In this document: one piece after another, positions 1 to 11,776 of the stretch
How the letters are laid out: the number at the start of each line of letters is the position of its first letter
Position numbering within the stretch: position 1 is the first letter of the stretch
NCBI GenBank assembly: GCA_006535965.1
Contig: QEAR01000075.1
Coordinates: 34,838-98,837, forward strand
Length of the DNA stretch: 64,000 nt
Direction: 5' to 3'
Source of the DNA: Spizellomyces sp. 'palustris'
Taxonomy: Eukaryota > Chytridiomycota > Chytridiomycetes > Spizellomycetales > Spizellomycetaceae
Notes under the pieces: generated by a model
Told to the model about the DNA's origin: nothing
What the model saw: the letters and a program-made list of their open reading frames with translations, nothing else
Databases searched by the model: none
Made by a program: the position numbers and the translations under genes

Positions 1-9
1 GACAGGTAC

Positions 10-500
10 CTTAAGACGAACATGAGAGCGTAACATCCGGAATGGTCTCAAGTTAACCAGGTCCACATCCTCGGTGAGAGCAAATAACTTGGTGATGCTG
101 TGATTGAAGTTGTCTGTCACGACAAGCTGCAGAAGGGTAGCGTACTGTTGCAGATTGAACTTGAGCCAATGAATTCGCATATCCAGTCAAAACCGGGAAA
201 GAAGTCTCACTTGTGAGGACTTCTGCTCTGTCAGGGCACCATACAGGAGGCCGCCATTGATTTGATCATTATTGGAATCAATCTGTATTCAAAGAGCACG
301 TTCAGAGGCATGGGTTCTGCTTTTGCAAGCTCCACGGAGTCAAGCAACGGACCTGTTCGTGTAGCACGCGAAGGAAGTCTCCTTCATTTCTGTTACCGCG
401 GAGTTCTTGCACAAAATCATGGGCTGCACGAAGCTCCTTCCAAAGTGGACAAAAACACCAATTCAGCCCGAATTCGTCCATCCCAATCACAGCTGCAAAC
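10..500 (-). CDS. Fragment of unidentified conserved-looking gene, cut by the window edge
   Basis: On the minus strand three segments join through good GT-AG introns: 353 to about 500, 211-282 and 10-159. The spliced reading is dense in hydrophobic and charged residues, with blocks such as GMDEFGLNWCFCPLW, GGLLYGALTEQKSSQF and LLQLVVTDNFNHSITKLF. At base 10 another donor site follows, so the gene continues beyond the left edge. Upstream, near 490-570, a second coding-like stretch (MARHVLFTLDEKVDKQDPREK, starting near 575) is in a different frame. It runs to a stop at about 490 without a clear intron joining it, so the 5' part could be frameshifted or mis-modelled. I do not recognise the family. 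It lies head to head with CUL1. Confidence 0.45.
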
Positions 501-958
501 GATCTAGCGTCAAAACCACCTTTTCTCTTGGGTCTTGCTTGTCAACTTTTTCATCAAGGGTAAAGAGCACATGCCGTGCCATGGTAGAACTGTAGCCCTC
601 TTATATCAACAGCGGACCCCCTACCCTCTACAACTCTCAAACGAAATCGCCCCATTAATCATCGCTGGGACAACCTTTCAGCAACCAGCTCTTACCAGAT
701 CAAGAGTCCATTGTATGGCTGTGCCATCATTGTGGCAATGCCATGGACTTCGACATCAACTCGGCCAAGGTCCCAACTTGCCCCACCAGAGTTAAATCAA
801 CTGCAGTTGGTCATCTCCCTTTGTCAGCTAAAGGACCGTGCCCATCGGTATCGTTGACCAACCCTTGAGACGCTTCTCTGACCCTGCAGTTTGCATTATC
901 TTAAGTGACACCATCATTTGCTTAACGGATTACCGACATATCCGAGGTCGCTATCAAG

Positions 959-3900
959 ATGGCGGCATACGGCGCACAAGCCCAACCAATCGACCTGGCT
1001 ACGACCTGGCCAAAGCTGGAGGCAGGGGTGGATAGAATTATGAATAGGCTGCGCGATGGTCTATCATATGGCACGTGGATGGACCTCTACACGTAAGTAT
1101 AAATCCATAGTTTGGTTCTGTCGGCGATTTGGTAGTCTTCCCAAGGTTGGACTTGCAGTGGGAAATGCCGCAGCCAAAGCATCTCATGCAGCTTTGCGTA
1201 TCTGACGCTTAACCCTGATTTGGAGCCTTGGGAGCGACCTGGCTTTGTGAACCTATACAATAATTGGGTTGCCTCGCAGAAATTGGCCTATCGATAGGGT
1301 CATGGCTGTTTTCGGTATACTTTACTCAGCGCCTTTCTATCGCTAACGGCATCCGGTATACCTGTAGATTGATCTACAATTACTGCACAAGCAGTCGCAT
1401 GAATACGGGCCTCAATAACGAGCCAATCGGTGGTAGCTCGTCAAATAGAGGTAGTTTACGACAACCCGTTCTTGGCTAGCCGGATGTGCCTCATGTAATG
1501 TTATAACAGGCGCGAACCTCATGGGAGCAGATCTGTACATCAACTTAAAAGCATACCTAAAACAGCATCTAGATGCCTTGAAAGCAGAAGCGGACCAGCA
1601 GATGGACGAGGACTTGTTGACATTCTATACCCGCGAGTGGAAACGATACACGACAGCTACCATGTACATCCATCACATTTTCCGTTACCTGAACAGACAT
1701 TGGGTCAAGCGAGAAATAGACGAAGGACACAAGACCATCTATGATGTCTACACGGTACGTTCGCAAAGTTTCAACTTGTTGGCTGCAAACATTTGACGCG
1801 TGCACTACTGTCTCCAGTTGACGTTAGTGACTTGGCGGGACCATTTCTTTGGGGGAGGCCCCGGGACGGTGCAGCAGAAGGTCATGGACGCGGTGCTGAA
1901 GCTCATCGAAAGGCAACGGAATGGGGAAACCATTGATACCAGCTTGATCTACAATGTTGTAGAAAGCTTCGGTATGTATTACTACTTCCTTGTTCTATCA
2001 TTTGGCGTTGTCATCTCATTGTGTTTACAGTATCGCTGGGATTGGATGAGAACGATTCAACGAAGTCCACCTTGGACGTGTACAAACGGTACTTTGAAGT
2101 ACCATTCCTTGCGAAAACCGATGCATATTACAAGATGGAGAGTGAGAAGTTTATCAGCGAAAACACAATAACGGATTACATGAAGAAGGTAATGAACGTT
2201 TAGGACGAACGACGTTGAGGAGGCGAAGCTGACGCTCATTTCGTTAGGCTGAGGCTCGTCTGGCCGAGGAGGATCATCGAGTACAAATGTACCTTCACTC
2301 CTCCACACAAAAGGGCCTGATCTTGACTTGCGAGACGGTTCTGATCAAGAACCATACTGGCCCGATCCAGGAGGAGTTCCAAAATTTGCTAGATCAGGAT
2401 AAAGTTGAAGATCTCAGTCGCATGTACGGCCTCCTTTGCCGAGTGCCGGAGGGTTTGGAGAAGCTTCGTCTCATCTTTGAGGTGCACGTACGCAAGCAAG
2501 GTCTGAGCGCGGTAGAAAAGGTGGCCGGGTCGAGTGCAGCCCCAGTCAATGAGGAAGGTGATGAAGATGACGAGCCTGCGCCGAAGAAGAAGACCAAAAA
2601 GGCTGCAGCAGGAGACGTAGATCCGAAGGTGTATGTGGATGCATTACTCGCAGTACACAGAAAGTTCTCGGCACTAGTCGATGAGGCATTCAAGGGAGAG
2701 GCTGGTTTCGGTGCCTCCCTGGATAAGGCATGCAGAGAGTTTGTGAACCGGAATAAAGTATGCAAGGAGGGCTCCAGCAAAAGTCCAGAACTTCTTGCCA
2801 AACACTGCGACTCGCTCCTCAAGAAAAACAGCAAGCTCACGGAAGAGCATGAAGTTGAAGATGTGCTAAACAGTGTGGTGAGTTTGGAATATTCTGACTT
2901 TCCGGCCTTGCTTGCCATAAAAGGGCCATCCTCACCAGGAAATACTTCACAGATGACAATCTTCAAATACGTTGAAGACAAGGACGTGTTCCAAAAGTTT
3001 TACCAAAAATCCCTAGCCAAGCGACTTGTGCACGGTTCGTCAGCAAGTGAGGATATGGAGGAGTCAATGATCAACAAGCTGAAGGACGCCTGCGGGTTTG
3101 AGTTCACCAACAAACTCTCGCGGATGTTCCAAGACGTTACTCTCAGCAAAGATATCAACGATCAGTTTAGGTGAGGCATTCTAAAATTCGTAGAAATAAT
3201 GAAGATCGGTTTCCTTACGCACATCTAGGGAGCAAATGTCCCGTACCCACGAGAAGGATGATCTCACGGATTTCCATATACTTGTTGGAGGTACTGCATC
3301 ATGGCCCTTGCATGCGTCACCATCCGGATTCAACATTCCAAGTGAGGTGCGTACGGGCATTCGGTCGCGTTTGATTTTGTACAGTCAACCGGTGGAAAGC
3401 TCACTCCAGAACGTAGCTCCTAAAAACATACGAGCGATTCCAAAACTTCTACAATCACAAGTACTCGGGAAGGAAACTGAACTGGCTGTTTCATCTTGGT
3501 AAAGCGGAGCTTAAAACCAATTACGTTAAATTGGGCAAGTCGCCGTACACGCTTATCGTAAGTAAACTGTGACTATCTGGTGTAATTCGTAAATTGACCA
3601 TGTTGCAATTCAGGTAACAAATTATCAAATGGGTGTCCTTCTGCAATACAACGCGGCGACCACTTACACATGGGAGGAATTGCTGAACAGCACAGGAGTA
3701 GCACCTGAGCAGTTGGCGGGACAAATTGGAACCCTTGTCAAAGGGAAAATATTGACTGTAGAAGGAGGCAAAGTAGGAGAGGCAGGCTCACGATACGAAT
3801 TGAACATGGGATTCAAGTCGAAAAAGCTTCGCATCAAGTTGGATCAACCTGTGAAGGCCGAACAAAAGGCAGAAGCCGATGACACACATAAAACAATTGA

Positions 3901-4181
3901 AGAAGATCGGAAGATGTTGATTCAGGTGCGAAAATCAGTCTATTATCCTGTTTTCTTTTCCATCTTACAATTTGGTATGTTTCTAGGCGGCGATTGTTCG
4001 AATCATGAAAACACGGAAAGTCATGAACCATCAGACGTTGATGGGGGAGGTCATTTCGCAATTGAACGCACGATTCAAGCCCAAGGTTCCAGATATCAAG
4101 AAATGTATTGATATTTTACTTGAGAAGGAGTATATCGAGAGGATGGAGGGACAGAAGGACATGTTTAGTTATGTTGCTTAA
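959..4181 (+). CDS. CUL1: Cullin 1, scaffold of SCF ubiquitin ligases
   Basis: Cullin 1 holds Skp1/F-box adaptors at its N-terminus and the RING protein Rbx1 at its C-terminus. Ten exons join cleanly: 959-1092, 1368-1450, 1510-1754, 1818-1971, 2031-2188, 2248-3170, 3229-3346, 3417-3557, 3614-3925 and 3987-4181. The first exon gives a typical CUL1 opening ([13 protein letters not shown], then YNYCTSS). The cullin homology core (LSRMFQDV near 3120, [22 protein letters not shown]) follows. The last exon carries the winged-helix tail with [16 protein letters not shown], which includes the conserved lysine that accepts NEDD8, and ends in a typical SYVA tail. The start ATG at 959 fits the family's N-terminus. 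One oddity is an acidic then lysine-rich insertion ([17 protein letters not shown]) near 2550-2610. An AATAAA overlaps the stop. Confidence 0.95.
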
Positions 4182-4446
4182 ATAAAAGCTGTTTCTGTTG
4201 GGAGTGAAGAACGTGCAGATCGACTCTGGGCTCTGCTTCCCCTTTGTGTGTCTTGGCCATGGCCAGACGTGGCTCTGTTATCTACCAAAAGAAGTAAAAC
4301 TCATCGAAACAATAGTAACTGAACTCATGAATTTAAACACTGATAGTGATGCTATACTGAGCTACATGCGCTTTCATGCAGCACAGTGTACTAATGACAG
4401 TTCATGCAACAACCAACGAACCAGCAATAACCAAAAGCCCAGGATC

Positions 4447-5330
4447 TTAATCCTTTTTGAATTCGCTGCCAGTTTCGGCGGCAATGTCACCCAAAGCCGA
4501 TGCGGCCTTAGTCTGCAATGGATATAAGTTTAGTCATACGAGAACCCGCAGCATTGAACCGGGGGAATAAGTACCTTCAGCTTGGCAAAGTGACCATCGA
4601 TGACCTTCTCCTCAGAAATCAGGTAAGGACGAACAAATTTGAAATACAAGAACTGAGCGCCCTGTGCGGTAGAAAAGAAAGCATGAGTATTGGACGGGAC
4701 GGAACTTTGCCGAATCATGATTATTTGTACCTGGAACTGAGGAACTATTTTGGAAATGGCAGAAATGGAGACAGATGAGATAGAGAAACATGAAAATACG
4801 AAAGAAGAATGTACATACGGATAAGGTAGAGGATCAGGGCGGCCTTGAATGTGTAGTAGAATGGAATCCAGTAAAGCAACGCATCAGAGAAGAATTCCAC
4901 CACGTTCAAGAAGCCAAACACTGTCCAGTAAATGAGCCTGAGTGAGAACCAAGACATGCCATCCAACAGTGAGAATATTTTCATGACTGGACAACAAGTT
5001 GTGCAAACCACACCATTGAGTATCATCATTCTTGTTCACGGACTCGATAGCTTTGAAGGACGCGTATGCAGGGTAGAGGAATCCCAACAAATTGGTCAAC
5101 AAGGAACCCCATATGTTAAAGAAGATCAGCAAAGCGGCAAAGACACCGACTCCGCCGACTGCGTAAGTCTTGGGGAATCCCGTGCGTCGCTCGATTTCAA
5201 GAGCAATCGGGAGTTTGGACAACTCAACATCAAACTATTTTGACATCAATAGATTAGTGGAGGTTAAAGCCTCACTTGGCATCGAGAAACAACCCACCTG
5301 TTTAAGGTATTGCTGAAATTTGTCAGACAT
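4447..5330 (-). CDS. YOP1: REEP5/Yop1-type (TB2/DP1/HVA22) ER membrane-shaping protein
   Basis: Proteins of this family insert hydrophobic hairpins into the ER membrane and curve it into tubules. Exon 1 (5298-5330) encodes MSDKFQQYLKQ. The next exons give LPIALEIERRTGFPKTYAVG, two long hydrophobic stretches, and the family signature YPAYASFKAIES followed by DDTQW, LIYWTVFGFLNVVEF and YWIPFYYTFK. A 14-base microexon at 4731-4744 supplies LPQFQ in phase and restores the family's reading into GAQFLYFKFVRPYL. The last exon (4447-4512) encodes KAASALGDIAAETGSEFKKD and a stop, giving an ordinary Yop1-like C-terminus. Without that final splice the reading runs into intron sequence. It is convergent with CUL1 and starts about 330 bases from MRD1. 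Confidence 0.88.
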
Positions 5331-5663
5331 ATTGCTATTCTGGATGAATGAAAACCTTGAAGGCGATGAGGGGAAAAGGATAACTCGGCTTTTATGTCAA
5401 TCTCTTGGAGAAAACAACAACCAGATGGAAGCTTCTTTTGCGCGGTGCAAACCCTTATTCGCTCTGTTGGAGATACAGGCGTTTGTTGCTTGTTTGACTC
5501 ACCGCCGCCGAGCCTGTGCGACATTTGATTGGGCATGTCATTTAACCAAAACTGGCAAGTACTTTATTTCTTTTTGGCTTACGCAATGCTACAAGGTGTT
5601 TGACTTTTTGCTGATCGCTGTCAGACATTGACAACATTGTTGTCTGGGTCTGTTTAACTTATA

Positions 5664-8600
5664 ATGTACGTTAATAGGGTGTGGATTTCGTTTTTGTGGG
5701 TTAGAACCGCATCCTAACGTTGTATTCTCAGGTCCCGTCTCATTGTCAAAAACCTTCCAAAGCATTACACATTAGAACGGCTCAAGGAACATTTTAGTGA
5801 AAAGGGCGAAGTAACAGATGTTAAACTCGTAAAGACACCGTAAGTTGGCATGTATTATCCTGTTATGTGGTCATACTTTAACAGTACTCCTCCTTCCTCA
5901 GGGATGGGGTCTTCCGTCGATTTGGCTACGTTGGGTTCAAGACAGAGAAGCAGGCCAAGGATGCGCTAAAGTACTTCAACAATACATTTGTGGACACCTC
6001 AAAGATTCAAGTTGAATTTGCAAAGGCGGTATGTCCAAGCAAGAGAACTTACATCACCATCTTTATCCCAGTGTAATGAAGTCGTCTTTTCCTAGATTGG
6101 AGATGCAAGCTTGCCCAGACCATGGAGTCGACACTCTCATGGAAGTTCAGCATTCGACCGCAAGACGCAAGCAGAGGCAGAGGCACAAAGGCAACGGGAA
6201 GAGCGACAGGATCGCTTGCGTCGTCAAAAGGAGGAGACGCATCAGGATGTGGAGCGAAAACAGAAGCTTTTGAATACTTTATATGCTGACGAGCATGATC
6301 CCAAATTGAAGGAGTTCTTGGAAGTGATGAGACCTCGGTCTGCCGCTCGCGGGCGGACGTGGGCAAATGACGATGTCACATCCGCACAAGGAACTGCGAA
6401 TAATGGAGGGAGGAAGAATAAGGCCAAAGCGACCGTTCTGGCAGTCCCAAATAAGAAGACTGGCGGTGATGGAATGTTAGTTACAAAAACACATGTGACT
6501 TTTGAAGATTCTGAGGATGAGCTGTACGACGAGCTTCCCTCTGCTACTAAAGACAATGGTAGTGGCAGTACGAAGGAAGGGACAGAACCGGCGTCAAAGA
6601 TGGTAGATGACGTAGAAACGGAAACCGTCGAGGATGCAGCTAAAGATAGAAGTTCAGTTGCTCACGATAGCAATTTGTCGGATCTCGATTATCTTCGTTC
6701 TAAAATGAAAGACCTGAACAAGGTAAAGGCGCTTGCTGCTTTGGACTCGTCAGCAAAGATGAACACACGATCTCTCTAGGACGAAGACGAGGAACACGAA
6801 GCTCATGGGGACTCGGGGGCGGATGTTGGCGAAGATGATGTTGATAGCATGGACGTGGATGAGGCAACAACGCCAACAGACCTTAAATCCTCATCAACGA
6901 TTGGAGCTGTGCCTTCCAAGGTTCATGCGAGTAGAATGGCTCTATTCGATAATGAAGATGACATCGAAACTCCTGCACCAATTAAAACGACGCAAGGCGC
7001 TTCTAATGCTCGACCGCCTCAACCAAAGGTTTCAGTGCCAAAGGCTGAGCAGGGTCCGCCGCCGGCAGAGTTGATCGCCGACACAGGTCGACTCTTTGTC
7101 AAAAATCTGGCTTACACTTGCACTGACGAGGATTTGCACAAGCTCTTTGAGAAGTTTGGACCTTTATCGGAGGTAAATTGACCAGTACTCTTCCATATCA
7201 GGGTGGTGATTATTCATGATGATCCTAGGTTCACATTCCGATCGAGAAAGAGACTAAAAAGCCGAAAGGATTTGCCTTTATCTTATACCTGCTTCCTGAG
7301 CACGCTGTGAAGGCATTCACGACACTGGATGGGCAGATTTTCCAGGGTCGTATTCTGGAAGTATTACCTGGCAAAGAGAAACCTAGACCCGTTGATGACG
7401 AAGAAAATAGTTCGCAGACGTTCAAGAACCAGCGAGAAAAGCAGAGAAAGGCTAATGCTGCCAATGAATTCAGTTGGAATAGCCTCTTCATGAATGTATG
7501 TTCTTTAATATGTGACCATGGCATCACATCTGGTGATTGGATACCTAACTCGGTGTGTAGAGTGATGCTGTAGCAGAAGCGATGGCGAGAAAACTAGGAG
7601 TGAAGAAGAGCGATATTCTGAACCCGGATGCGGACAATATGGCTGTTCGATTGGCTCTCGCGGAAACACACATTATTACTGAAACAAAGCAATATCTTGA
7701 AGAGGTATGTGAAATACTGCTCTCACTTTGTTTGCTGACGTGCGTACTCAGCCTATTATTCACTATAGGAGGGAATAGATCTAAGCGCATTTGAGAAGCG
7801 GAAGACACGGAGTAGAACTATCATTTTGGTAAAAAACATTCCACATGACACAGAAGAAGAGGAGTTGCGGGAGCTTTTTGGCAAATTTGGCACGATTGGA
7901 CGGGTATGAAGGTCTTTTGGACGCCGCGATCGCCGCTGTTCTAGCGATTGACATTCCAGTATTGTTAGTTGGCTCTTCCTCCTACAAAAACCATTGCTCT
8001 GGTTGAGTTCCTGGAACTTAACGAAGCGAAGGCGGCATTTCAGCGACTAGCGTACACCAAGTTCAAACATTTGCCACTGTATCTGGAATGGGCCCCAGTG
8101 GATACCTTCAAAAAGAAGTATGATCCGACAGAAGTTGCTCAGCGTCGGAGCAAAAAGGAGACACAAAAAGAAGATAAAACTACTACCGAAGATGTAGAAT
8201 CAGAAGCCCCCAGAAGAATTATCAACGAGCTTGCTAGCGCAGACGACGCTACGGAGGATCCTGACGCTATGCCGACTGCCACCTTGTTCGTAAAGAACCT
8301 CAATTTTGAGACCAACGACGAGCGGCTCCGAGAAGCATTCAACGTTGCAAAAGGCCTGCGGTCAGTTCGAGTTGCCACCAAGTTAGATAAGAAGACTGGC
8401 GGCAAGCTGTCCATGGGTTTCGGATTCTTGGAGTTCAATACAAAAGAGGATGCCATGCGATGCATTAAGTCGATGCAGGTATGCGAACGCACTGAAAAAA
8501 TACGCCTGTCAAGGTTGACCTCTCATTGCATATTGTGCAGAATTTCAAATTGGATGGACATACTCTTGAGCTCAAGATTTCGAATGCTGCGGCAAAAAGC

Positions 8601-9072
8601 ACAACGCCATCCAAAAAGCGAGGTTCAGATGAACCAATAAAGGTCACTGGTACAAAGCTTATCGTACGCAACATTCCATTCGAGGCCACAAAGAAGGATA
8701 TCCAACAATTATTCTCGTAAGTCATCGCTTCAAAAGCACCGGAATTTTTAATGTTTGTTGGCTGATGCTTCGACATTTTCTATCAGAACATTTGGCCAAG
8801 TCAAGTCTGTGCGTATACCGCGCAAAATGGACGGAAATCACCGTGGTTTCGGTTTCGTAGATTTCCTAACCAAGCAAGAAGCGAAATCTGCGTTTGAAAG
8901 CCTGGCTGCCACTCACTTGTACGGAAGGCATTTGGTTCTCGAATGGGCTGAGGATGTGGAATCAGTGGAAGCTATGCGAAGCAAAACGGCGAGGGGATTC
9001 TTTAAGGACGATGGGCCAAATAAAAAGAGAAAGATTGTGATGGATGATGAAGGGGAAGAAGAAGAGGCCTAG
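5664..9072 (+). CDS. MRD1: MRD1/RBM19, five-RRM ribosome biogenesis factor
   Basis: MRD1 binds pre-rRNA in the 90S pre-ribosome and is needed for early 18S cleavages in the nucleolus. Five RNA recognition motifs are visible, each with an RNP2 and RNP1: SRLIVKNLP with FRRFGYVGF (about 5730-6025), [15 protein letters not shown] with KGFAFILY (from 7090), [16 protein letters not shown] (from 7818), [15 protein letters not shown] with MGFGFLEF (from 8285) and [15 protein letters not shown] with RGFGFVDF (from 8655). Five RRMs is the yeast MRD1 number; animal RBM19 has six. A charged acidic linker lies between RRM1 and RRM2. The start codon appears split: AT at 5664-5665, then a GTACGT...CTCAG intron, then G at 5732, giving [10 protein letters not shown]. 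An unspliced reading from the same ATG stops after 17 codons. The gene has about ten introns. Confidence 0.93.
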
Positions 9073-9266
9073 TTGATGGTTACATATTTTCAGGCTACAT
9101 TGTATATAGTATATAAACTTCATTTAGTTCTGATATCATCGTTAAATAAAAGGCGAGAAGTGCTCGTTGACATTATCGCGTATGTAAGCCAGATCACAGC
9201 TCGATCATGACTCACTGTCCACTACGTCGCTTGCTCTTGTAGTTCAGTGCACCCCAACGTCGAAAG

Positions 9267-11670
9267 ATGCGGCTCCTTCCACCACTCATCCTTCTCTTTT
9301 TCGGATTCGGCTTTATTTATTTCCTGTTATCTCTGAACACACCTTCTCATCCGATTCCCGCACTCCTTGCCGCGTATAATGTACAGTTTCCAGATCTGGT
9401 TGAGACATGGGCAGACCGGGTGGCAGGATTTGCCTTGGTCGATGGCGGGCGAAGTGTGCACGTTGGATGGATGGGGCATAATAAAGAAAAAGGTGTGGTT
9501 ATGATTGCTATCGCAAGTGGTACAGAACGAGACCAACTGAATCGCTGTCTTACGTCACAGGAGTGTTGCAACAGTATATAGTACCGCTGGCGCTAAATAC
9601 GTCGCAAGTCGAAGCCAAGGCAGTGGGGGTTAGGGAGATTAATGGTACCGTGACACATATTGCATTTAATCGACAAATAATGCCGGACGCTGGACTAGCT
9701 ATGATATACAGACATGTGGATGGGGAACATATGAGGTAGGTCTTCTGGCATTGTTTAACTCATGCCAGGAAGACGTCTCCATGTTTTGTTATTTTAAGTT
9801 ATCACATGGATATGACAATATTAAAGTCGGAGGATACATCGAAGCTCGCCTGCGGGAAAACGACGGAAGGATGTGGTGAAAAGGAGCTATTTAGTCATCG
9901 GTCGTGGGAATTGCCTGGCAATCTGCCATTGACGCGAGCATCGCTCGGATCTTTAGGAAAGCTGGTTGCCAGTAGGTCAGACGGTTACCGAACTATGTGC
10001 TAGCTTGGCCTGTTGGCTGAAGTCTATTGCCCCAATCTGCAGGAGATATGACGCCAACATGTTTCGAGTGTATTTATTTGGAACGGATACCGATGAGAGT
10101 GAACGTTCGGGTGAACGTTCGGAAGGGACTGGAATTGGAGGGCCATCGATAGGTATGACAATCAATTTATAGGATCCGCCAGAAGGTGATTCGATGAACT
10201 TTTGGAATATTGTTGCAGACCTTTCACTGGGAAGGCAATTGCTCGCTATGGAACTGTACAACCCAATGTAGGATGCATTCCATGATTTCAATTTCTATTA
10301 GGCAGGTCCACTCACCAATGTCATCACCTTGTAGAGAAGGTCACATTAGCGTCTTCTCGGTAACCTTCCAGGAAGTAGATGACTTCTACCGAGTGTCGAT
10401 GTCTATTTTTACATGGGTAGATGGCAAATGGGAGCAGGATGAGATCTGGAAGGTAAATAAGTTTGCGTGCCCATCGACTGACTTTTGATTTAATTCCGTA
10501 ACCATAACAGCAATCCTATCTTCCTGTACAGCGAAGCGTGTATTCTCCTGCATTGGGCCACGAGGTCATCGAAGCTGAGAACGTGGATCAACTGTTCTGG
10601 CTCGGCACTCCGGTTGTTGGTGAGTTTCCCGTTATAGTGGGACAATATTTTTGACGTCTATGGTCTGACCGGCACTGTAGCCGCATCATTGAATTCAAAG
10701 AGCGTCGCATGGGTCTTCCTTGGCCGTATTTTTACACTAGACTACATCGGTAAGGAAACGAGTGGCAAAAGCCATGGCTACGTGTTGGACGACTCTAGAA
10801 TAGTGGACGAGATCAGCCATTCCAATCTGAAGATTCGAGGTGCGAACTTGAATCAGGATGGTTCCGTTCTGGCACTGGTTACGGAGGTGGACGACATGAT
10901 CGTATTCAAGCGTAGCCCGTCGAGCAGTGAACGAGAAGCAGAGTCCTCAGGATGGTGGGATGTTGAATCCTTCTTTTCGATACCTCACGAAGTCGCCTTC
11001 TTTTTCGATGGGGCCCTAGAATCTACTCCGATGCGTGGCGCGGCGCCCGCTGAGGAAAAAAGCAGCGGGAAAGGGCGATGGGAGTTGCATGATGTTTGGC
11101 TGAATAATATAGACGGCGGCGCCGCTGGACGGGTGAGTCTGTTGTTTCGATACAAGCTTAGGAGGGATCCTAAGAACGCTAATCGTAGCACGGTTCCGGT
11201 TAGACTGTAATCGCTTTTAGTCTGGTCGATGCGGAGCAGCTACGCTTGGATGTGCAATCTAGTTCCGAGTCCGAACAGCAGTGTTACATAAGTAATTACT
11301 CGATGCTGATATGTCACTCACCGTCACTGATGAAATACTAAGCTCGTTGTTGGGGGTTTTCGCAGTTGTGCTATACTCAAACAACGTCCTCAACATTCTG
11401 GACCTGCAAGGACAATTTGAAGGCTCACACCTCGGAAGATTTTTAACGACGCGATGGCCGATGCTTGTGGGGATGGTGGCTGTTATCATTGCTTTCGTTA
11501 TAAACGAAGTGAGGTGGGTATATATTCAGCAAGTTCCTCCTAAAATAGGTCACAGCTTTCTGACTCGTTCCTTTCCCAGCCATGGCTTGGGCAGGTACAT
11601 GTCCTTATTTGGGATAGGATTGTCCTTTTGGCTGTTGATGTCAATTGTAATTGTTGGAGAGACAGTGTAA
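9267..11670 (+). CDS. Unidentified membrane protein with large soluble domain and C-terminal TM segments
   Basis: I do not recognise this family. The first exon starts MRLLPPLILLFFGFGFIYFL, an N-terminal signal anchor. A long stretch of beta-rich, propeller-like sequence follows over many exons, for example VSMSIFTWVDGKWEQDEIW near 10400 and LKIRGANLNQDGSVLALVT near 10830. Near 11130 a GTGAGT donor and a CGGTTAG acceptor join the main body to an exon reading TVIAFSLVDAEQLRLDVQ. A further intron with a TACTAAG branch-like site leads to IIVLYSNNVLNILDLQG, and another to YMSLFGIGLSFWLLMSIVIV and the stop. There are two or three C-terminal hydrophobic segments. A short separate ORF from 11311 was considered, but the spliced reading is continuous in frame. 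Exon joins between 9570 and 10300 are approximate. It points head to tail with MRD1 and converges on the TRIP4-like gene. Confidence 0.55.
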
Positions 11671-11776
11671 CTGGGACGGATGACGGCTGCCTCCTTACTG
11701 TAACTTTAAAGGGTGACCAGATCTTACATTATGTACATTAAAACACATCAATCGGAAAATTTGGGACTTTTTCCTT

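Noticed and set aside
11311-11670. Separate 119-residue small membrane protein
   Set aside because: A spliced reading joins this segment in frame to the larger gene upstream, using good donor, branch and acceptor sites.
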